Assembly: GCA_947581665.1 (NCBI GenBank)
Contig: CANPVI010000079.1
Span: 1 to 7,131, forward strand
DNA: 7,131 nucleotides
From: an uncultured Atopobiaceae bacterium
GTDB taxonomy: Bacteria; Actinomycetota; Coriobacteriia; Coriobacteriales; Atopobiaceae
Direction: 5' to 3'
The first letter of the stretch is position 1. Each line of letters begins with the position of its first letter. This document shows positions 4,634 through 7,131 of the stretch, piece after piece. Under the pieces are notes generated by a model. It was not told the origin of the DNA, did not search any database, and saw only the letters and a program-made list of their open reading frames with translations. The position numbers were made by a program, and so were the translations under genes.

Positions 4634-6669
4634 TTACTCTATTCTCTTGTTTTGCCACTCATTCGCAATACTCTTCCAATCTATCTTGCGTTCCTTTGCA
4701 CCAGTCCATACATTCCAATAGTCGGGATCGTCTGACTGAGGACGTTGAGCTTCTGGAAGAGTTCTCATTTTTACCATAACTGGCAGCTCTGATGCCCAAC
4801 CAAGCAATACAGCATATTGTGAGGGCAATGATGGCATCTCACGCAGTATCCCCCGCATATTGTCGGGCAGTAAGCGTTGAACCAATTCCTGGTCACGGTC
4901 ATTGGAGATTCTATGCAACATGAATGAATTACACTGTGACAAAACCGTGGGTGATAGTTCAGAGGGTCTTTGCGATGAAAGGACAAGGCCTAATCCAAAT
5001 TTACGTCCTTCACGAGCGATTTTCTCAAACATCTTGCAGCATTGGGTCGCTGGTCCTGTGTTCTCAGCGTCATCATTATAACGTTTCACGAAATAATGAG
5101 CTTCCTCCATCACCAAGACGGTTGGCAGACAGACTTTATTCAGTTTCAGATATCTCTGTTGCGCCTCAAACACCATCCTGGCAATGACCGCAGTGATTAT
5201 ACTTGTCACGTCAGAAGGCAAGAGAGATAGGTCTATAATTGTCAACGATTCTTTATTATCCGAACCAATATATTCGCTTAGCCAATCGCTCAACTCCAGT
5301 GACGTATCATCTATCACCTTCCTTACCCTCACATCAGATAATAGCGTCTTAATGCGGGGCATCAACGTCACTATATAATCTGTAGTATTGAGAATCTCTG
5401 CATTGGCTTCAATGGAGCGCACAAAATTTTCTCCCGAAAACGGAATGGGACTGTCTTCATCCGTAGGCAGGAACTCATCCTCTCTGCCTCCTGCTTTCAA
5501 ATAAACATCTCTTAACAAGGTGAGCAAAACATCCACTTCCCCTCTCACATAATCTTGATTAGAATATTGAGGAGCCCTTTGTACCTCAAACTCTGTAACT
5601 TTAGTATTAAAAGCCGCTACCGCATCCTTAAGTTCTTGCGAAAACGTATCTTCTGATACTACTCCGGCATTCCATTTTTGGAGTGATTCTTTGAAATTCT
5701 TTGGACCAGGGAAATTACCCCATGGCGTCCCCTTTGTTTTATAAACTTCTATCGTATTGATTACTGTCCTAACAAAGCTCGCCAATTCTTTCTCCTTGCT
5801 CTCGGCCTCAAACACGTTACCACTCCTCACTGACTTTAGCGCATGTACGATGGGTGCGTCTTTGGGGAAGCCTTTGTAAAGCCACACCATTCATCCGTAT
5901 TCCAGAACCAGAGAGGTACTTCTAATTGTTTTCTGCCGTCACCATCCTCTATATTCACGGAATAGATATTTGCCTCCTTCTTATCTGCAAACGCCTTGCT
6001 GTATTCTCCATTTGGGTCAAGCACAATAAACCTGCTATTTACAGGAATGTCTTTCTTTGTCTTACTGATGCTTGCGCTTTCCAAAGACCACCTGATAAGC
6101 CCTGCTACGGAACATGACTTACCACTTCCAGTATTGCCAAGGACTGCTAGATGCCTACCAAACAACCTGTCTGGATCTATCATCACCTTGGCATTTCCTA
6201 CCAGAGGACTATTGCCTATATACACTCTTCTGTTCTCGCCTGACTCAATAATCGATTTCAACTGAGTTTCTGTCGGGAGGATAACAATGTCTCCAACAGA
6301 CGGAAATGTTTCAAGCCCACGCTTAAACTTATAGCCTTTCTCTGAAGCAATCAGAGTCCCTACCGGTTGTAGTTCCATCTTCCTCAATGGGAAAGGCAAA
6401 TCAATCAAACCAAAGTCTTGAAATCCACTACGTTTCGGGTATGGAGAACGTTGGATGGTTATCCATGAAACTTGCCCCACCACGAACCCCAAGTCCACGG
6501 GAATCATCACATACCCGTTAATACGTGGAAAGTTTCGAGGTGTCCCAGTATTTAGAGCCACACTGTCTGGTGATTCAATGTCCAACTGTACCTCTATCCT
6601 GTCAGGTGAAATAAACTCCACCGTCCCTACTCTCAGCGAGGCTAACTGCTCTATGGGGGTTGTTGTCAT
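4634..6669 (-). pseudogene. herA: HerA-like (DUF87) ATPase of a SIR2-HerA defence pair, split by a frame change
   Basis: Two overlapping frames together encode one HerA-type hexameric ATPase of about 680 residues. The first (6669-5836) starts at an ATG overlapping the SIR2 stop (ATGA). It has a beta-rich N-terminal barrel, Walker A GNTGSGKS (residues 178-185) and the FIVLDPNGEY strand (214-223), then stops after EWCGFTKASPKTHPSYMR. The second frame, -1 relative to it, continues naturally from APIVHALKSVRSGN to 4634. It carries an alpha-helical insert, Walker B VLVMEEAH (about 518-525 of the joined protein), the SQRPSELSP segment (about 567-574) and LHRISNDRDQE. All motor motifs survive. In the family, HerA hexamers assemble with SIR2 to sense phage and switch on NAD+ depletion. 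Without recoding only a protein without Walker B is made. It may be a pseudogene, a programmed frameshift or a sequence error. Confidence 0.85.
5836..5890 (-). other. Frame-change zone with a -1 slippery heptamer
   Basis: The upstream HerA frame ends at TAA 5838-5836 and the downstream frame is open from 5890. Within the overlap the mRNA reads TCC CCA AAG ACG in the upstream frame. C CCA AAG (5866-5860) is an X XXY YYZ heptamer whose -1 slip leads straight into GAC GCA CCC ATC of the second frame. Only a weak 4-bp stem (CGCA/TGCG) is seen directly downstream, and no strong internal Shine-Dalgarno sequence upstream. Confidence 0.6.
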
Positions 6670-7124
6670 TTTGCAAGTGTTGATTGTGAAGTTGATGTTG
6701 TGGTGGTAGAAGATGTAGCGGAACCTGTCAAAGATGTAGCAGTTGAGCTTGTAGAAGAAGCGCTTGAAGCCGCTCCCATACGATGTTGCAGAAGTTCTGC
6801 CATGCGGATTGTGGTTCTGTCAATAGCAGATTTTGGCAAATAGTCGTTAGCTAGATTGGTAATGTTACCTAGGTTACTACCCATCAGCACAGACATCTGC
6901 GCATAGTGAGCGGATTCATAATAGAATTGTAGAATCCTTCCAATCGGGTCGTTGAAAGAAATAACGACCAGATGTGTAGAAGGAATCGTAAGCATATCAT
7001 GAATAACACGGTTGATATGTTCGTCCCCAAAACCATAGCCATATGTTACCAAAGTAGAGGCCGTAAATTGAACTGTGTCAGCGAAGGGAACAAATAAAAT
7101 ATTAACTTTGCTAACACATTTTGT
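6666..7124 (-). CDS. sir2: SIR2-like NADase of the SIR2-HerA pair, C-terminal part only
   Basis: The frame is open from 7124 to a TGA at 6668-6666. The segment LVTYGYGFGDEHINRVIHDM, starting near 7052, is a hallmark C-terminal motif of SIR2-like (SIR2_2 type) defence proteins. It continues as STHLVVISF and a helical NDYLPKSAIDRTTIRMAELL stretch. The NAD-binding Rossmann core and catalytic Asn/His would lie upstream, outside the window. The tail (about 33 residues) is almost only Ser, Thr, Ala and Gly. The 4-bp ATGA overlap with the HerA start shows an operon with coupled translation. In this frame a TAA lies at 7127-7125, only a few bases from the edge. The gene must therefore change frame there, or be truncated; the residues just after the stop (to about 7100) do not look clearly SIR2-like. 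A TTG at 7052 is not a credible true start. Confidence 0.75.
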   Translation of the reverse strand, partial: TKCVSKVNILFVPFADTVQFTASTLVTYGYGFGDEHINRVIHDMLTIPSTHLVVISFNDPIGRILQFYYESAHYAQMSVLMGSNLGNITNLANDYLPKSAIDRTTIRMAELLQHRMGAASSASSTSSTATSLTGSATSSTTTTSTSQSTLAK

Positions 7125-7131
7125 TTATGAG

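Noticed and set aside
6669..6780. Plus-strand frame opposite the SIR2 tail, reading as an acidic Val/Glu/Ala-rich peptide
   Set aside because: It is the mirror image of Ser/Thr-rich codons on the coding strand and has no start signal or homology that I recognise. The ATGA overlap supports the minus strand.

Overview
The window looks like accessory DNA from a member of the Bacteroidales (Bacteroides, Parabacteroides, Butyricimonas or a relative). The evidence is a promoter-like TTTG-N20-TAnnTTTG site, start codons without strong Shine-Dalgarno sequences, and protein types common in gut Bacteroidales mobile DNA. The order is inferred from these features and the species cannot be named.

Layout, left to right. 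(a) 1-378 is the 3' end of a helical, TPR-like protein gene that enters from outside the window. (b) 379-1027 has no gene. It holds a GC-rich stretch able to fold into several helices (about 399-583), two small AT-rich hairpins, a Bacteroidetes-type promoter (748-779) and a cluster of TTGACA-type repeats, partly phased at 10 bp (831-965). (c) 1028-1510 encodes a small protein with a Cys-rich zinc-knuckle-like N terminus and an excisionase/MerR-type helix-turn-helix. Its last 25 codons lie inside an insertion sequence. (d) 1433-4108 is a complete IS21-family element on the minus strand, with istA (DDE transposase) and istB (AAA+ helper) overlapping, 42-bp terminal inverted repeats, and 24-bp-spaced repeats at both ends. 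No target-site duplication is visible, so its two flanks may not be one original site. (e) 4109-4420 is AT-rich and looks empty. It is followed by a short gene remnant (about 4420-4561). (f) 4579-4615 is a strong stem-loop between converging genes. (g) 4634-7131, minus strand, is a SIR2-like gene (3' part only) followed, with a 4-bp ATGA overlap, by a HerA/DUF87 ATPase gene. This is the gene pair of the SIR2-HerA anti-phage system, in which a SIR2 NADase and a HerA hexamer assemble and deplete NAD+ during infection.

The most notable point is that the HerA gene is split between two frames. Walker A is in the upstream frame, and Walker B and the arginine-finger region are in the frame at -1, with the shift at about 5846-5890. 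A canonical -1 slippery heptamer (C CCA AAG, 5860-5866) sits exactly there, so programmed frameshifting is formally possible. The local protein pattern fits a 4-bp slippage deletion somewhat better. The SIR2 reading frame also meets a stop codon (7125-7127) close to the window edge, which may be a second lesion. The defence pair may therefore be decaying, regulated by recoding, or affected by assembly errors; the sequence alone does not decide. The IS21 element also has what looks like an insulated start region: an outward-facing terminator, then a native -7 box, then a hairpin that would mask the istA start only in read-through transcripts.
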